The notes: generated from the letters alone by a model not told the origin. 29,683 nt of DNA from CAZLFA01 sp964558665 (GCA_964558665.1 CAZLFA010000053.1:1-29683); one strand, 5' to 3'. Counted from the first letter of the stretch, positions 1 through 8,259 are shown. A program made the numbers and translations.

Positions 1-2
1 TC

Positions 3-464
3 TTTAAAGAATTGGCCTATGAAAATTTCACACAAAAAAATTGACAGTACCTTCCAGAGTGTGATTTCCAAGGAAATCTCTTACAAGATCTATTCGACTT
101 AAAAACAACGCCTGACCTTCTCACTTTTTCGACCATAGCGACAGATAATGGTGGGGCAGTTGTTTTTACTTGGCTGATAGATAATGACAGCAAGGGTAAT
201 TGCGAAAGATTTATTAATAGCCTTAAAAAGATAGAACCGGAAAACATTACGAGTTCATTAATAAGATTCTTTTTCGAGTTTTGTGAAAATGTTTTCATGG
301 AGCCTACATGGTGGGAGTCATTGGCCAAACTCAAAAAAGATAGCTTGGTGAAGCGGATATCTAGTGCGGCATCTTTACTGGTAAAAAGAAATGCAAAGTG
401 TTTATGTGCCGACAACCTTAGATTTGACGATTGGGAGTTAATCAATGCACAAGAGATAAAATAA
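3..464 (+). pseudogene. 3' part of an unrecognised gene, interrupted by an in-frame TGA
   Basis: An open frame runs from 45 to the TAA at 462-464, and its residues look like real protein (for example WLIDNDSKGNCERFINSLKK and FMEPTWWESLAKLKKDSLVK). There is no ATG, GTG or TTG in the first 100 bases of the frame. The same frame continues upstream to the window edge as FKELAYENFTQKN, but a TGA stands at 42-44, directly after a run of seven A (35-41). The simplest reading is a gene that enters the window from the left and carries a nonsense change (TGG to TGA would fit) or a small indel at the A run. No family is recognised. The overlapping minus-strand frame (17-445) is its shadow. A selenocysteine codon is unlikely, because no selenoprotein-like context is visible. 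Confidence 0.5.
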
Positions 465-923
465 TATTACCCTAACAAGCAAATTAAGTCGACTCAATAC
501 TGTCGCTTATGAACCATGTATTTATCTATTTCAATTAGGTATCATCGAACTTTAGACGAGCAAGCAATATCTTGAAGATGGGGTCGGACCGAACTGAGTA
601 TTTGTAATTGCGATTTGATTGGCAACAAAAGGTGTTTCTAAGACTGATAGATGCCTGTTTATGTAACGAGGTTCAGATGATTAACCTGGTCCAATCCTGG
701 CACACTCTTATTATCCTTATTCCTGCTAATGATGCTTTGACATGAGAGAACTTGCTTGACCATGTGTTTCAAATCAGATTTTGATTTGTAAGGATTGGGA
801 AGGCAGTCTTGCCGCATAATTTCCGTTTAGATTATTTTGAAAACAATGGTAATTTATAACATATTAATATATTATGAAGTTCAGTCTTTATGATTAAAAA
901 AGTTATCAAAGGAGGTTGGATAA
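465..923. other. Intergenic region with repeat copy A only
   Basis: Apart from repeat copy A (574-701) no gene is visible here. The last 90 bases are AT-rich and lie just before the SD of the CsgG-domain gene. They contain TTGAAA at 837-842 and TATTAA at 862-867, but the 19-base spacer makes this a weak promoter candidate. Confidence 0.5.
574..701 (+). repeat. Small interspersed repeat, copy A (MITE/REP-like)
   Basis: This 128-base block is a diverged copy of the block at 2078-2213. The best conserved parts are TATTTGTAATTGCG, AAAGGTGTTTCTAAG and TAGATGCCTGTT. Its left edge (GGGTCGGACCGAAC) and the reverse complement of its right edge (GGATTGGACCAGG) are similar, so it has imperfect terminal inverted repeats built around TCGGACC. 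It carries no coding frame. Size and ends suggest a non-autonomous element moved by a transposase encoded elsewhere; that is inference. Confidence 0.65.
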
Positions 924-1919
924 ATGAGATCAGCAAAAATTATTTTCGTATTTTCTTTGATTATCATTTTAAGCTCTTTTGTTCCTGCTGTCAGAGAATC
1001 CCAGGCTGCTGCCAACGCTGTTGAGGGAAATACTTTCGTAAGTTCGAAATACAAATGCAAGCTGTCGGTGCCGGAAGGCGTATTCAAAATAAAATTGAAG
1101 AGCGGGGAAACCCGAGACGGAATCAATCTGGCGGAGATAGGCGAAGGAAAGACATATCAGGATTTTTACGGCATGGTTGTGGTGTCTAAATATCCTCAAA
1201 ACAGTCTGGAAGAATTTGCCCAAAAAGGAACTTATGATCCTAAAATTGCCAAATACACATACGTTGCAGGGAAGCAGTCTTTTTTTGCATCAAAACCAAT
1301 GACGGTCCAAAACTTTAAATTAACAACTCAAGTCTATAAATTTGTGAACAATGGTATAGGCTATATCTTTACATTCGCTTATCTTTTCCAATGGGATGGT
1401 GATGAGAAATTGCAGGACGCCATCAACGATATTCTCAATTCATTTGAATTTACGGACGAAGAGGGCATCATTAAGGAAACATCCGTCGCACAACATGAAA
1501 AAAGCGGAAAGTTCATAAATGTTGCCATGCTGGAAATGGTTGATCTGAAAGACAACCGTTCGAATAAAACAACGAGCATTCTTACGAATGAGCTTCAGGA
1601 TAAACTTGCAAAAACAGGAAAAGTGAAATTTGTTGAGCGTATGAAATTAAAAAAGATCATTCAGGAGCAAAAATTTCAGAAAAGCGGCATGGTTTCTGAT
1701 GCCAATGCAGTGAAGATAGGAAACCTGGTTGGAGCGAAATACGTTATCAACAGCAGTCTTGGCGTGCTCGATGAAACTTCGGTTATTTATGTTCAGGTTA
1801 CAGATGCCGAAAATGGAAAGGTGATAACGTCCGCAAGTACAAGGTGCAGGAAATGCAGTGAGGATAGGTTACTGGAAGCCATAGCGCCTCTGGCTTCGAA
1901 AATAGTTTCCGGCAAATGA
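924..1919 (+). CDS. Periplasmic CsgG-domain protein
   Basis: The 331-residue product begins with a signal peptide (residues 1-28, ending near SQA-AA) without an obvious lipobox. Residues about 33-176 form a first domain of the PsbP/DcrB-like kind (inferred from a pattern of beta strands and a C-terminal helix ending NDILNSFEF). Residues 197-330 match the CsgG fold: NVAMLEMVDL, then LTNELQDKL, KVKFVERMKLKKIIQEQ, SDANAVKIGNLVGAKYVI and a Tyr-Val-Gln-Val-Thr-Asp-Ala strand. Such domains occur in CsgG, LpoB and FlgO-like envelope proteins, where they assemble in the periplasm or outer membrane. The start is set by AAAGGAGG 8 bases upstream. The gene stands alone and ends in a strong terminator. 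A role in envelope assembly is inferred; the exact function is unknown. Confidence 0.8.
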   Translation: MRSAKIIFVFSLIIILSSFVPAVRESQAAANAVEGNTFVSSKYKCKLSVPEGVFKIKLKSGETRDGINLAEIGEGKTYQDFYGMVVVSKYPQNSLEEFAQKGTYDPKIAKYTYVAGKQSFFASKPMTVQNFKLTTQVYKFVNNGIGYIFTFAYLFQWDGDEKLQDAINDILNSFEFTDEEGIIKETSVAQHEKSGKFINVAMLEMVDLKDNRSNKTTSILTNELQDKLAKTGKVKFVERMKLKKIIQEQKFQKSGMVSDANAVKIGNLVGAKYVINSSLGVLDETSVIYVQVTDAENGKVITSASTRCRKCSEDRLLEAIAPLASKIVSGK

Positions 1920-1989
1920 ACTGATAATGGAAATACTGCAGACGGTGTTCCAAATGACGGCATGTATTGGCTCAGAACAACAGGTACTC

Positions 1990-2037
1990 AATAACAAAGG
2001 GGGCTTTATGGCAAAGCCCCCTTTCCTTTATTGTTAT
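1990..2037 (+). terminator. Strong intrinsic terminator after the CsgG-domain gene
   Basis: A perfect 12-bp stem, AAAGGGGGCTTT (1996-2007) with AAAGCCCCCTTT (2013-2024), encloses a 5-base loop and is followed by a T-rich tract. Outer AATAAC and GTTATT can extend the stem. It lies 76 bases after the stop codon. Confidence 0.9.
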
Positions 2038-2060
2038 TTTCTCTTGCTCTAGGGAAGCCG

Positions 2061-2083
2061 ACCTTCCTGGGATATCGGAAGGT
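2061..2083. other. Short hairpin at the left edge of repeat copy B
   Basis: ACCTTCC (2061-2067) pairs with GGAAGGT (2077-2083) across a 9-base loop. There is no T tract, so it is not an obvious terminator. Its right arm overlaps the start of repeat copy B. Confidence 0.5.
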
Positions 2084-2213
2084 GAGGGAGGACCAAACGG
2101 AGTATTTGTAATTGCGGGTTAATTGGTAAAAAAGGTGTTTCTAAGGCCGGTAGATGCCTGTTAATATGACACAGGCAAAGATAATTCAGATAATCAACTT
2201 GGTCCGATCCTGG
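2078..2213 (+). repeat. Small interspersed repeat, copy B (MITE/REP-like)
   Basis: This 136-base block aligns with copy A at 574-701 over its whole length with a few small gaps. The left end is GAGGGAGGACCAAACGG. The reverse complement of the right end is CAGGATCGGACCAAG, giving imperfect terminal inverted repeats around GGACCAA. It sits between the terminator of the CsgG-domain gene and the ribosome binding site of the HAD gene, so it forms most of that gene's upstream region. Confidence 0.65.
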
Positions 2214-2254
2214 AAGGGAAGATAACTTCGAGTGCTCCAGCAAGGAGGAATACA

Positions 2255-3259
2255 ATGACCATTAAACGAACTTTACTCACTGTATTCATTTGTGGCTACA
2301 TCTTAGCCGTCGGTGCCTTGGCGACAGCGCAGCCTGCTGACTCACTACCATCTTGGAACGACGGCAAGGCCAAGCAATCCATCATCGAATTTGTAGCGAA
2401 GGTTACGAAGGAAGGCTCTCCCGATTTTATTGCACCAGCCGAGCGCATCGCTGTCTTCGACAACGACGGCACACTGTGCGCCGAGCAGCCAGTGTATTTC
2501 GAGCAGCTATTCGCGCTTGACCGCGCAAAAGCGCTCGCGCTGCAGCATCCTGAGTGGAAAGATAAGGAGCCTTTCGCCTCGCTACTCAAGGGCAATTTGA
2601 AAGGAGTACTCGCTGGCGGAGAACACGCAATGCTCGAAATCTTAATAGCAACTCACTGCGGCATCACTACGGAGGAGTTCGGGGCGGTCGTGAAGGAATG
2701 GATAAGCACGGCTAAGCACCCCACGACCAAACGGCCGTATACCGATATGGTTTATAAGCCGATGCTAGAGGTTCTTGCATATTTGCGCACCAACGGTTTC
2801 AAGACCTTTATTATCTCCGGCAGCGAGATCGAGTTCATGCGTGCATGGTCAGAGAAGGTTTATGGCATCCCGCCCGAGCAGGTTGTCGGTACAAGCGTCA
2901 GGATGAAATTTGAAATACGCAACGGCAAGCCGATACTGATGCGATTGCCGGAGCTGGATTTTATTGACGATGAGGCAGGCAAGCCGGTCGGCATACAGAA
3001 GTTTATAGGGCGGCATCCCATCGTGGCCTTCGGCAACTCTGATGGAGACCTGCAGATGCTCCAATGGACAGCGTCGGGGCAGGGTGCCCGGCTGATGTTT
3101 ATCGTCCACCACACCGACGCCAAACGTGAGTGGGCCTATGATCGCCAGTCCCCTATCGGGCGATTGGACAAAGCACTTGACGAAGCAAAAGCCAGAGCTT
3201 GGAACATCATAGACATGAAGCAGGATTGGAAAGTCATCTTTCCGTTCAATACCAGGTAG
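2255..3259 (+). CDS. Exported HAD-family phosphatase (phosphoserine phosphatase-like)
   Basis: The 334-residue protein starts with a signal peptide or membrane anchor (residues 1-26, cleavage plausible after ATA). HAD motifs appear in order: motif I FDNDGT with D69 and D71, motif II IISGS (S189), a basic residue near K249, and motif IV FGNSDGDLQ with D263 and D265. Residues 75-180 form the helical cap. This set fits an Mg-dependent phosphohydrolase acting outside the cytoplasm; the substrate cannot be told. The start is supported by AAGGAGG 9 bases upstream. Codon choice looks richer in GC-ending codons than in the gene before it, and the gene lies between repeat copy B and a repeat-end fragment, so recent acquisition is possible. 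Confidence 0.85.
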   Translation: MTIKRTLLTVFICGYILAVGALATAQPADSLPSWNDGKAKQSIIEFVAKVTKEGSPDFIAPAERIAVFDNDGTLCAEQPVYFEQLFALDRAKALALQHPEWKDKEPFASLLKGNLKGVLAGGEHAMLEILIATHCGITTEEFGAVVKEWISTAKHPTTKRPYTDMVYKPMLEVLAYLRTNGFKTFIISGSEIEFMRAWSEKVYGIPPEQVVGTSVRMKFEIRNGKPILMRLPELDFIDDEAGKPVGIQKFIGRHPIVAFGNSDGDLQMLQWTASGQGARLMFIVHHTDAKREWAYDRQSPIGRLDKALDEAKARAWNIIDMKQDWKVIFPFNTR

Positions 3260-3282
3260 CACAGTACAGTGACTGCGACGAG

Positions 3283-3348
3283 CCGGCTAACAAGTGGCGG
3301 GAAACGGATGCACGTTATACTCGCATCTGTCAGCCGCTGCGTTACTCC
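3283..3348. repeat. Imperfect palindrome after the HAD gene, attC-like in layout
   Basis: Starting 23 bases after the stop codon, GGCTAACAAGTGGCGG...ACGGATGC can pair imperfectly with GCATCTGTCAGCCGC...GCGTTACTCC. Outer TAAC and GTTA, long interrupted arms and an unpaired centre resemble integron attC sites. However, the outer boxes do not match the RYYYAAC/GTTRRRY consensus well. The structure is seen; the attC identity is a weak inference. Confidence 0.3.
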
Positions 3349-3370
3349 CCATTTCAAAGCATAAGACTCG

Positions 3371-3391
3371 ATGAAGATAGGGGCGGACCAA
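3371..3391 (+). repeat. Fragment resembling the left end of the A/B repeat
   Basis: The sequence ATGAAGATAGGGGCGGACCA matches the left edge of copy A (TTGAAGATGGGGTCGGACCG) except for two one-base gaps and small changes. The rest of the repeat is missing. With copy B it brackets the HAD gene. Confidence 0.4.
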
Positions 3392-3541
3392 TATCTCTGT
3401 GCATCGAAGGACTTTTCAACCCTGCCATATAAACAGCTCTTTTAATCGTTGACTTAAAAACGGCCTTGCCTTACATTTCTATTATCGGCGAATTTTAATC
3501 AGCAGTTAACGGCCTTCGTATCCTCAGACAAGGATTTTGAT

Positions 3542-4336
3542 ATGCCGCCCAACCTGATGGAACCAGTACAGGAGATTATCGACCGGATCAAGGCGACAAC
3601 CGGCAAGGCAATCCGTTTTGAGAAAAAGAGCGACCTGGGGGTTCCCGTCACGATCAAAATGGCCGATAAGGATGCCTCCACACATCTCCTTCTTTATAAT
3701 CCGTCCCGCATCGAGGAGATAAATTACGCCATAGCCAACCAGTGCGGATATATCCTGAGACTCTACAGCGGCGATGAACACCTGCGCTACATTCCCGTGG
3801 CAAACAAACGGACAATGATGACTTTCCTTATGGAGACGGATGAGGAGATACACAGCCTGTCTCCGGTGTTCGGAAAGGACAAGATCAACCAGATGGTTGT
3901 CCTGTGGTATGAGGGCATACTTTATCAGTTGACCCGGATGCCGCCGGAGATCATGGTCAATAAATGGATCTATGATGAATATCCGGAGCTCAGGGCTCTG
4001 CAGATAAATGCCCTGAGTCAGCAAAGAGAGACGGCCGTCATGTCTTTGTCGCAGGATCTGAGACGCATTACGCCGGCAAAGGTATACAGCGCCTCCAACA
4101 TCATGAACTACGTCTTTTTCAAAGTTCTGGAGGATTATTTCCACCTGGACTACGTCGCTCCTTATCACAGCACGATATTCATATTTGACGGTACTGCTCT
4201 GGCGAAACTTACGGAAAATGAGTACGTAAACAGCCATGAAGGAGATCGGGAGATGATCAGCAGATGGGCGTCGCATCTTGGTCTTGAAAAATGGTTTGAA
4301 TGGAAACCCATGGATTCGGAACATAGCGATGAGTAA
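3542..4336 (+). CDS. Hypothetical protein
   Basis: The 264-residue soluble protein has no signal peptide or membrane segment and is not recognised. Visible traits are an N-terminal helix (PVQEIIDRIKATTGKAIRF), a strand-rich part (residues 30-80) that includes YAIANQCGYILRLY, and a C-terminal helical part rich in Trp and Tyr ending with an acidic tail. The central FGKDKINQMVVLWYEGILYQLTR stretch might fold against a ligand, but no catalytic motif stands out. AAGGA lies 7 bases before the chosen ATG; ATG at 3557 is an alternative. The TGS GTPase gene follows after 62 bases on the same strand, so co-transcription is possible. Confidence 0.65.
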   Translation: MPPNLMEPVQEIIDRIKATTGKAIRFEKKSDLGVPVTIKMADKDASTHLLLYNPSRIEEINYAIANQCGYILRLYSGDEHLRYIPVANKRTMMTFLMETDEEIHSLSPVFGKDKINQMVVLWYEGILYQLTRMPPEIMVNKWIYDEYPELRALQINALSQQRETAVMSLSQDLRRITPAKVYSASNIMNYVFFKVLEDYFHLDYVAPYHSTIFIFDGTALAKLTENEYVNSHEGDREMISRWASHLGLEKWFEWKPMDSEHSDE

Positions 4337-4398
4337 AGCCTGAGAAATGTGAAGGTTGCCTATCGCAGAGATTATAAGATGTAATCTGTAGAAAGCAT

Positions 4399-5385
4399 AT
4401 GCCGGCAAATCTACCCCCGCACTACTTCGAAGCAGAACAGCGGTTCAGAGAGGCAAAGACTCCTGAGTCAAAGGTGGAAGCGCTTGAAGAGATGCTTGCC
4501 ATCATGCCGAAGCACAAGGGCACGGACAAGCTCAAGGCGATGCTGCGCGAGCGCATTTCCAAGTTCAAGGATCAGGCGCAAAAGAAAAAGGGAACGGCCA
4601 AGCATAAGACGGTTTACAATATAGACAAGGAGGGCTCCGCCCAGGTGGCCGTTATCGGCGCCCCCAATACCGGAAAGTCGTCGCTGGTGAGTATGCTGAC
4701 AAGCGCCAATCCGGAGGTCGCCGAGTTCCCGCATACCACACACAAACCGACGGCCGGCATGGCGCATTATGAAAACATCCAGTTTCAGCTCATCGACACG
4801 CCTCCCTTAACCGGCGATTATGTCGATCCGGCATTTGCCGATCTTCTCCGCCGCGCCGAAATCCTGGTAATCATGGTTGACCTCAAGGACGATCCCATGC
4901 AGCAGATGGATGATGTCCTTTCCATACTGAAAGAGTTCCGCATATTTGCCGAGGGAAGTGCCATACCGCAGGATCTCAGGAAAACGCCGATCATCAAGAA
5001 GATGCTTGTCTGCGTGAACAAGATGGATAAGCCGGAGGATCGTGAAGACGTGGAAGTATTTCTGGAACTGTCGGGAGTGAAGATTCCCTGCATCGGGATT
5101 TCCACGCGAACCGGGCAGAACATGCAGTTATTCCTGGATACCATTTATGCGATGTCGTCGATCATGCGCGTTTACACAAAGCCGCCCGGCAAAGAAGCGG
5201 ACAAGACGGCGCCTTTTGTCATACCGGTGGGGACGACCATTGAAGAGATGGGAGGAATGATACACAACGATTTTGTCTCCAAGCTGAAGTATGCAAAGAT
5301 CTGGGGCAAGTCGGTACGTGAAGGTCAGATGGTGCAGCGCGATTACGAACTGCAGGACGGAGACATTGTGGAGTTCTGCCTGTGA
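4399..5385 (+). CDS. DRG/Obg-like GTPase with C-terminal TGS domain
   Basis: The 328-residue protein has a helical N-terminal region (residues 8-65) like that of DRG GTPases, then a G domain: G1 GAPNTGKS (87-94), threonines in the switch region around 113-118, G3 DTPP (133-136), G4 NKMD (207-210) and G5-like STRTG (235-239). Residues about 256-328 form a TGS domain ending GDIVEFCL. G3 reads DTPP instead of DxxG, as in the DRG/Obg/HSR1 group. TGS domains bind RNA or ribosome-associated partners, so a role in translation or ribosome function is inferred. No strong SD precedes the ATG. It converges with the flavoenzyme gene; only 7 bases separate the stops. Confidence 0.85.
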   Translation: MPANLPPHYFEAEQRFREAKTPESKVEALEEMLAIMPKHKGTDKLKAMLRERISKFKDQAQKKKGTAKHKTVYNIDKEGSAQVAVIGAPNTGKSSLVSMLTSANPEVAEFPHTTHKPTAGMAHYENIQFQLIDTPPLTGDYVDPAFADLLRRAEILVIMVDLKDDPMQQMDDVLSILKEFRIFAEGSAIPQDLRKTPIIKKMLVCVNKMDKPEDREDVEVFLELSGVKIPCIGISTRTGQNMQLFLDTIYAMSSIMRVYTKPPGKEADKTAPFVIPVGTTIEEMGGMIHNDFVSKLKYAKIWGKSVREGQMVQRDYELQDGDIVEFCL

Positions 5386-5392
5386 CTCAAAA

Positions 5393-6349
5393 TCACTGAA
5401 TGACTTTTCCGTACAGTTTTTTCAGAACTTCTTCACAATCCTTTCCGATTTCATGCACAAGCTCTCCTGCCGGTTTAAGCTCTTTGAGGGCGCCGGCTAT
5501 CTGGCCTATCTGCAACTCGCCCTCAGTAAGGTCGCCATCGAACATTCCCAACTTGGTGCGCTTTTCCCCGATCAGTTGCAGCAGCTCGTTTTCATCTGCT
5601 CCGCGCGCTTCTGCGGCGGCAATCCTTTCAAACCATTCGTTTTTGATGACGCGGGCGGGAATCAGTTTTTTAAGGACCAGAAACGTGCCCGTCGGGGAGG
5701 TGCCGATGATGGCTTTTTTGAACTGCTCGTGGGCACTGGACTCGAGTGTGGCCGCGAAACGTGTACCGATCTGAACCCCTTCCGCGCCCATAGCCAGGGC
5801 GGCCGCCATGCTTCTTCCGTCGTAGATGCCGCCGGCGGCTATGACGGGTATCTTTGTCGCATCGACAGCCTGGGGAACCAGAACCATTGTCGTCAGTTCA
5901 TCGCGCCCGTTGTGACCGCCCGCCTCGAAGCCTTCGACGACAACGGCATCGACTCCTGCCTCTCCGCATTTGAAAGCCAGCTCCGGGGTCGAAGTAACAT
6001 GCACGACCTTGATGCCTGCGTCTTTGAAGCGCGGTGTGTATTTTTTGGGACTGCCGCCGGAAGAAAAAACCACCTTCACCTGTTCCTCGATAATCACTTT
6101 TACCATTTCATCGGCATACTGAAAGAAGATGGGCAGGTTTACCCCCCATACACCACTATTGAGATTGGCCTTGATTTTCCTCATGTGCGTTCGGAGCAGG
6201 TCGGAGGTCATCGATCCGGCGCCGATGAGTCCCAGTCCGCCGGCCTCTGCGACGGCAGCCGCCAGCCGCCAGCCGCTGACCCAGATCATGCCCGCCTGGA
6301 TTATGGGATAACGAAGGCCGAACAGTTCCGTGATTCGGGTCTTAATCAT
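5393..6349 (-). CDS. Nitronate monooxygenase / FabK-like FMN enzyme
   Basis: The 318-residue protein is a TIM-barrel flavoenzyme of the nitronate monooxygenase/enoyl-ACP reductase II family. Signs are the N-terminal YPIIQAGMIWVSG, NLPIFF, the EGFEAGGHNGRDE segment with H146, and the FMN-phosphate loop AAGGIYDGRSMAAALAMGA followed by GVQIGTRF. Length is normal for the family. It may oxidise nitronates or reduce enoyl thioesters; the sequence alone does not decide. AGGGAGGG lies 4 bases before the ATG. It is the second gene of a minus-strand pair with the ABC exporter, from which 18 bases separate it, so the two are probably co-transcribed. Confidence 0.85.
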   Translation of the reverse strand: MIKTRITELFGLRYPIIQAGMIWVSGWRLAAAVAEAGGLGLIGAGSMTSDLLRTHMRKIKANLNSGVWGVNLPIFFQYADEMVKVIIEEQVKVVFSSGGSPKKYTPRFKDAGIKVVHVTSTPELAFKCGEAGVDAVVVEGFEAGGHNGRDELTTMVLVPQAVDATKIPVIAAGGIYDGRSMAAALAMGAEGVQIGTRFAATLESSAHEQFKKAIIGTSPTGTFLVLKKLIPARVIKNEWFERIAAAEARGADENELLQLIGEKRTKLGMFDGDLTEGELQIGQIAGALKELKPAGELVHEIGKDCEEVLKKLYGKVIQ

Positions 6350-6367
6350 TTTGCCCTCCCTGATTTG

Positions 6368-8107
6368 TCAGTGTGGTCTTATTTCGGGGACGCTTCCGAA
6401 TTTCCAGGAACCGTCGGTACTCAACGCCAGTTGGTGGTTGTGCCATACATAGAGAGTGCTGCGGTGGCTGATGCTGATCAGGCTTGTCTTCGGCAGCCTT
6501 TGTTTGATCAGTTCATATAACCTTGATTCCGTCGTCTCGTCAAGCGATGATGTCGCCTCGTCGAGAAAGGCAAAATCGGGCCTGTGCAGAAGCACCCGGG
6601 CAATAGCGATGCGCTGCTGCTCGCCCGGTGAAAGCGTCTGCCCCCAATGTTCTGCTATGTCAAGCTTGTCGGCAAGGTGGGAAAGGCCGCAGGCATCGAG
6701 AAGCTCTTTCAGCTCTCCGTCGTCGGCTCCCGGTTCCTGCGGGTAATAAAATGCATCCTTGAGAGTGCCCATCGGCAGGTAAGGTTTTTGCGACAGGAAC
6801 ATTGATGCTTTTCCGGCGGGCATATGCACTGTGCCCTCGCCATAAGGCCAGATTCCGGCAACGGCCCTTAAGAGCGTACTCTTGCCGCATCCGGACGGTC
6901 CAGAAATGATAACCGCCTCGCCCGGGGAAAAACTGACGCTGACATCGCGGGACAGCAGTCTGCCGTCGGGAAGCTGTGTGTTGATTTTGTCGAGACTGAT
7001 GCCGGCTTCATCCGTTTCCTCTCTTTTTATCTTTTCCATGGACTTCAGGTCGTGTACGTGCTGCATGTTTTCCGAGAACCCCAGCAGTCTTTCCACCACG
7101 GCCTTCCATTCGGCGATGCTGACAAAGCTGTTTATAATGTAGGAGAGTGATTCATGAACCTGGTTGAATGCCTGCGATATCTGCATCAACCCGCCGAGTT
7201 TGATCTGGCCTGAAAAGAAACGCGGCGCAGCGACGACGAGCGGAAAGATATATGAAAGCTGGTTGTATGTGGCCGTGAACCAGGTAAGCTTCTTCTGCTG
7301 GCGCATGATGCTCCAGAAATTGCTGACAACGAAAGAGAAGCGCTGCAGGAAATTGGTTTTTTCCTGTGCCTCGCCGCCGTAGATGGCAATGCTCTCGCTG
7401 TTCTCGCGCAGCCTCACCATGCTGTAGCGGAAGTCCGCCTCAAAACGCTGTTGGTTGAAATTCAAGGTGATCAGCGGGCCGCCGATCTTGAAGGTAAGGA
7501 TAGTGCCGACAATGGCGTAGATGATGGCCGCCCAGACCATGTAGCCGGGTATGACGAACGTTCCCAGGCTTCCCAGGGGGATTTCCAGCGGTCCGGAGAG
7601 CGACCAGAGAATAACTACGAAAGATGCCAGGGTGACGACAGCCCTCATCAGTCCCAGACCGAGATTCAATGTTTTGTCCACAAGCGCTGAAATGTCTTCG
7701 CTGATACGCTGGTCAGGGTTGTCGGTGGCGCGTTCGAAAATCTGCAGACGATAGTACATCTGGCTCTGCAGCCAGTTGTCTAGATAACGGTTGGTGAGCC
7801 ACTTGCGCCAGCGGATCTGCAGCATCTGGCTTAAGTAGATCATATAAACAGCCGTGACGATGTACAATGCGGCAATCCAGGTGAATTCGACAAGAGCGCT
7901 CAGAAAAGCTCCCTTGTCCAGGTTCTGGATGGCATTGTAGAAGTCATTCATCCAGCGGTTGAGTATGACATTGATGTAGACAATGCCAAGGTTCAGGCCG
8001 ATTATGACGGTAAGCAGTCCCCAGGCGGCCCATTTCTCACCCGATGACCAGTATGGTGATATCAGAGCCCAGAAACCGCGTATGAACGCCATGTCAAAAC
8101 GTCTCAT
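6368..8107 (-). CDS. ABC exporter, fused permease-ATPase of the YddA/BacA-related (ABC_membrane_2) family
   Basis: The half-transporter has about six membrane segments in the first 330 residues, then a nucleotide-binding domain. Numbered from the upstream ATG at 8113, it shows Walker A GPSGCGKST (405-413), signature LSPGEQQR (494-501), Walker B FAFLDE (514-519) and the switch histidine H550. The membrane part (NRWMNDFYNAIQ, RWRKWLTNRYLDNWL) is typical of the SbmA/BacA-YddA-ABCD group, which moves peptides, cobalamin-like compounds or fatty acyl chains. The start is placed at 8107 because GGGGAG is 7 bases away from that ATG but only 1 base from the ATG at 8113. It leads a two-gene operon with the flavoenzyme. 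Confidence 0.88.
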   Translation of the reverse strand: MRRFDMAFIRGFWALISPYWSSGEKWAAWGLLTVIIGLNLGIVYINVILNRWMNDFYNAIQNLDKGAFLSALVEFTWIAALYIVTAVYMIYLSQMLQIRWRKWLTNRYLDNWLQSQMYYRLQIFERATDNPDQRISEDISALVDKTLNLGLGLMRAVVTLASFVVILWSLSGPLEIPLGSLGTFVIPGYMVWAAIIYAIVGTILTFKIGGPLITLNFNQQRFEADFRYSMVRLRENSESIAIYGGEAQEKTNFLQRFSFVVSNFWSIMRQQKKLTWFTATYNQLSYIFPLVVAAPRFFSGQIKLGGLMQISQAFNQVHESLSYIINSFVSIAEWKAVVERLLGFSENMQHVHDLKSMEKIKREETDEAGISLDKINTQLPDGRLLSRDVSVSFSPGEAVIISGPSGCGKSTLLRAVAGIWPYGEGTVHMPAGKASMFLSQKPYLPMGTLKDAFYYPQEPGADDGELKELLDACGLSHLADKLDIAEHWGQTLSPGEQQRIAIARVLLHRPDFAFLDEATSSLDETTESRLYELIKQRLPKTSLISISHRSTLYVWHNHQLALSTDGSWKFGSVPEIRPH

Positions 8108-8232
8108 ATCCATTCTCCCCAGGAAAGTTTGGTAGGCGACAATATCATTATTTCAGATTATTTGAAACAGAGGCAGATTAAATAGTTTCCGGGGTGAAAA
8201 ATCATTGCAGGGATTGATCTTCAGACTGCGGG

Positions 8233-8259
8233 TGTGCGTCAGTATCAGCATGACGCACA
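8233..8259. other. Perfect 9-bp hairpin in the gap between the BON and ABC genes
   Basis: TGTGCGTCA (8233-8241) pairs perfectly with TGACGCACA (8251-8259) around a 9-base loop. Neither side has a T run. Being downstream of the BON gene (minus strand) and upstream of the ABC gene, it could be a transcript-end structure or a protein-binding site. Nothing else was seen in 8114-8334. Confidence 0.5.

Noticed and set aside
42..44. TGA as a selenocysteine codon
   Set aside because: No redox motif surrounds it and no SECIS-like hairpin is evident. Loss of a Trp codon or an indel at the A run explains it better.
17..445. Minus-strand 142-codon open frame at the left edge
   Set aside because: It lies opposite a plus-strand frame with better protein character (Trp-rich, balanced composition). 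Its own translation is Ser/Leu-rich and has no SD.
3199..3432. Plus-strand 77-codon frame overlapping the end of the HAD gene
   Set aside because: It starts inside the HAD gene, has no SD and runs through the palindrome and repeat fragment.
3524..4408. Minus-strand 294-codon open frame
   Set aside because: It mirrors the hypothetical protein at 3542-4336, has no SD and no motif. The plus-strand reading joins better with the downstream GTPase gene. Since the plus gene is itself unrecognised, a small doubt remains.
5291..6520. Plus-strand 409-codon open frame
   Set aside because: It is antisense to the flavoenzyme gene (and the end of the ABC gene), which show clear family motifs. This frame has no recognisable domain and no SD.
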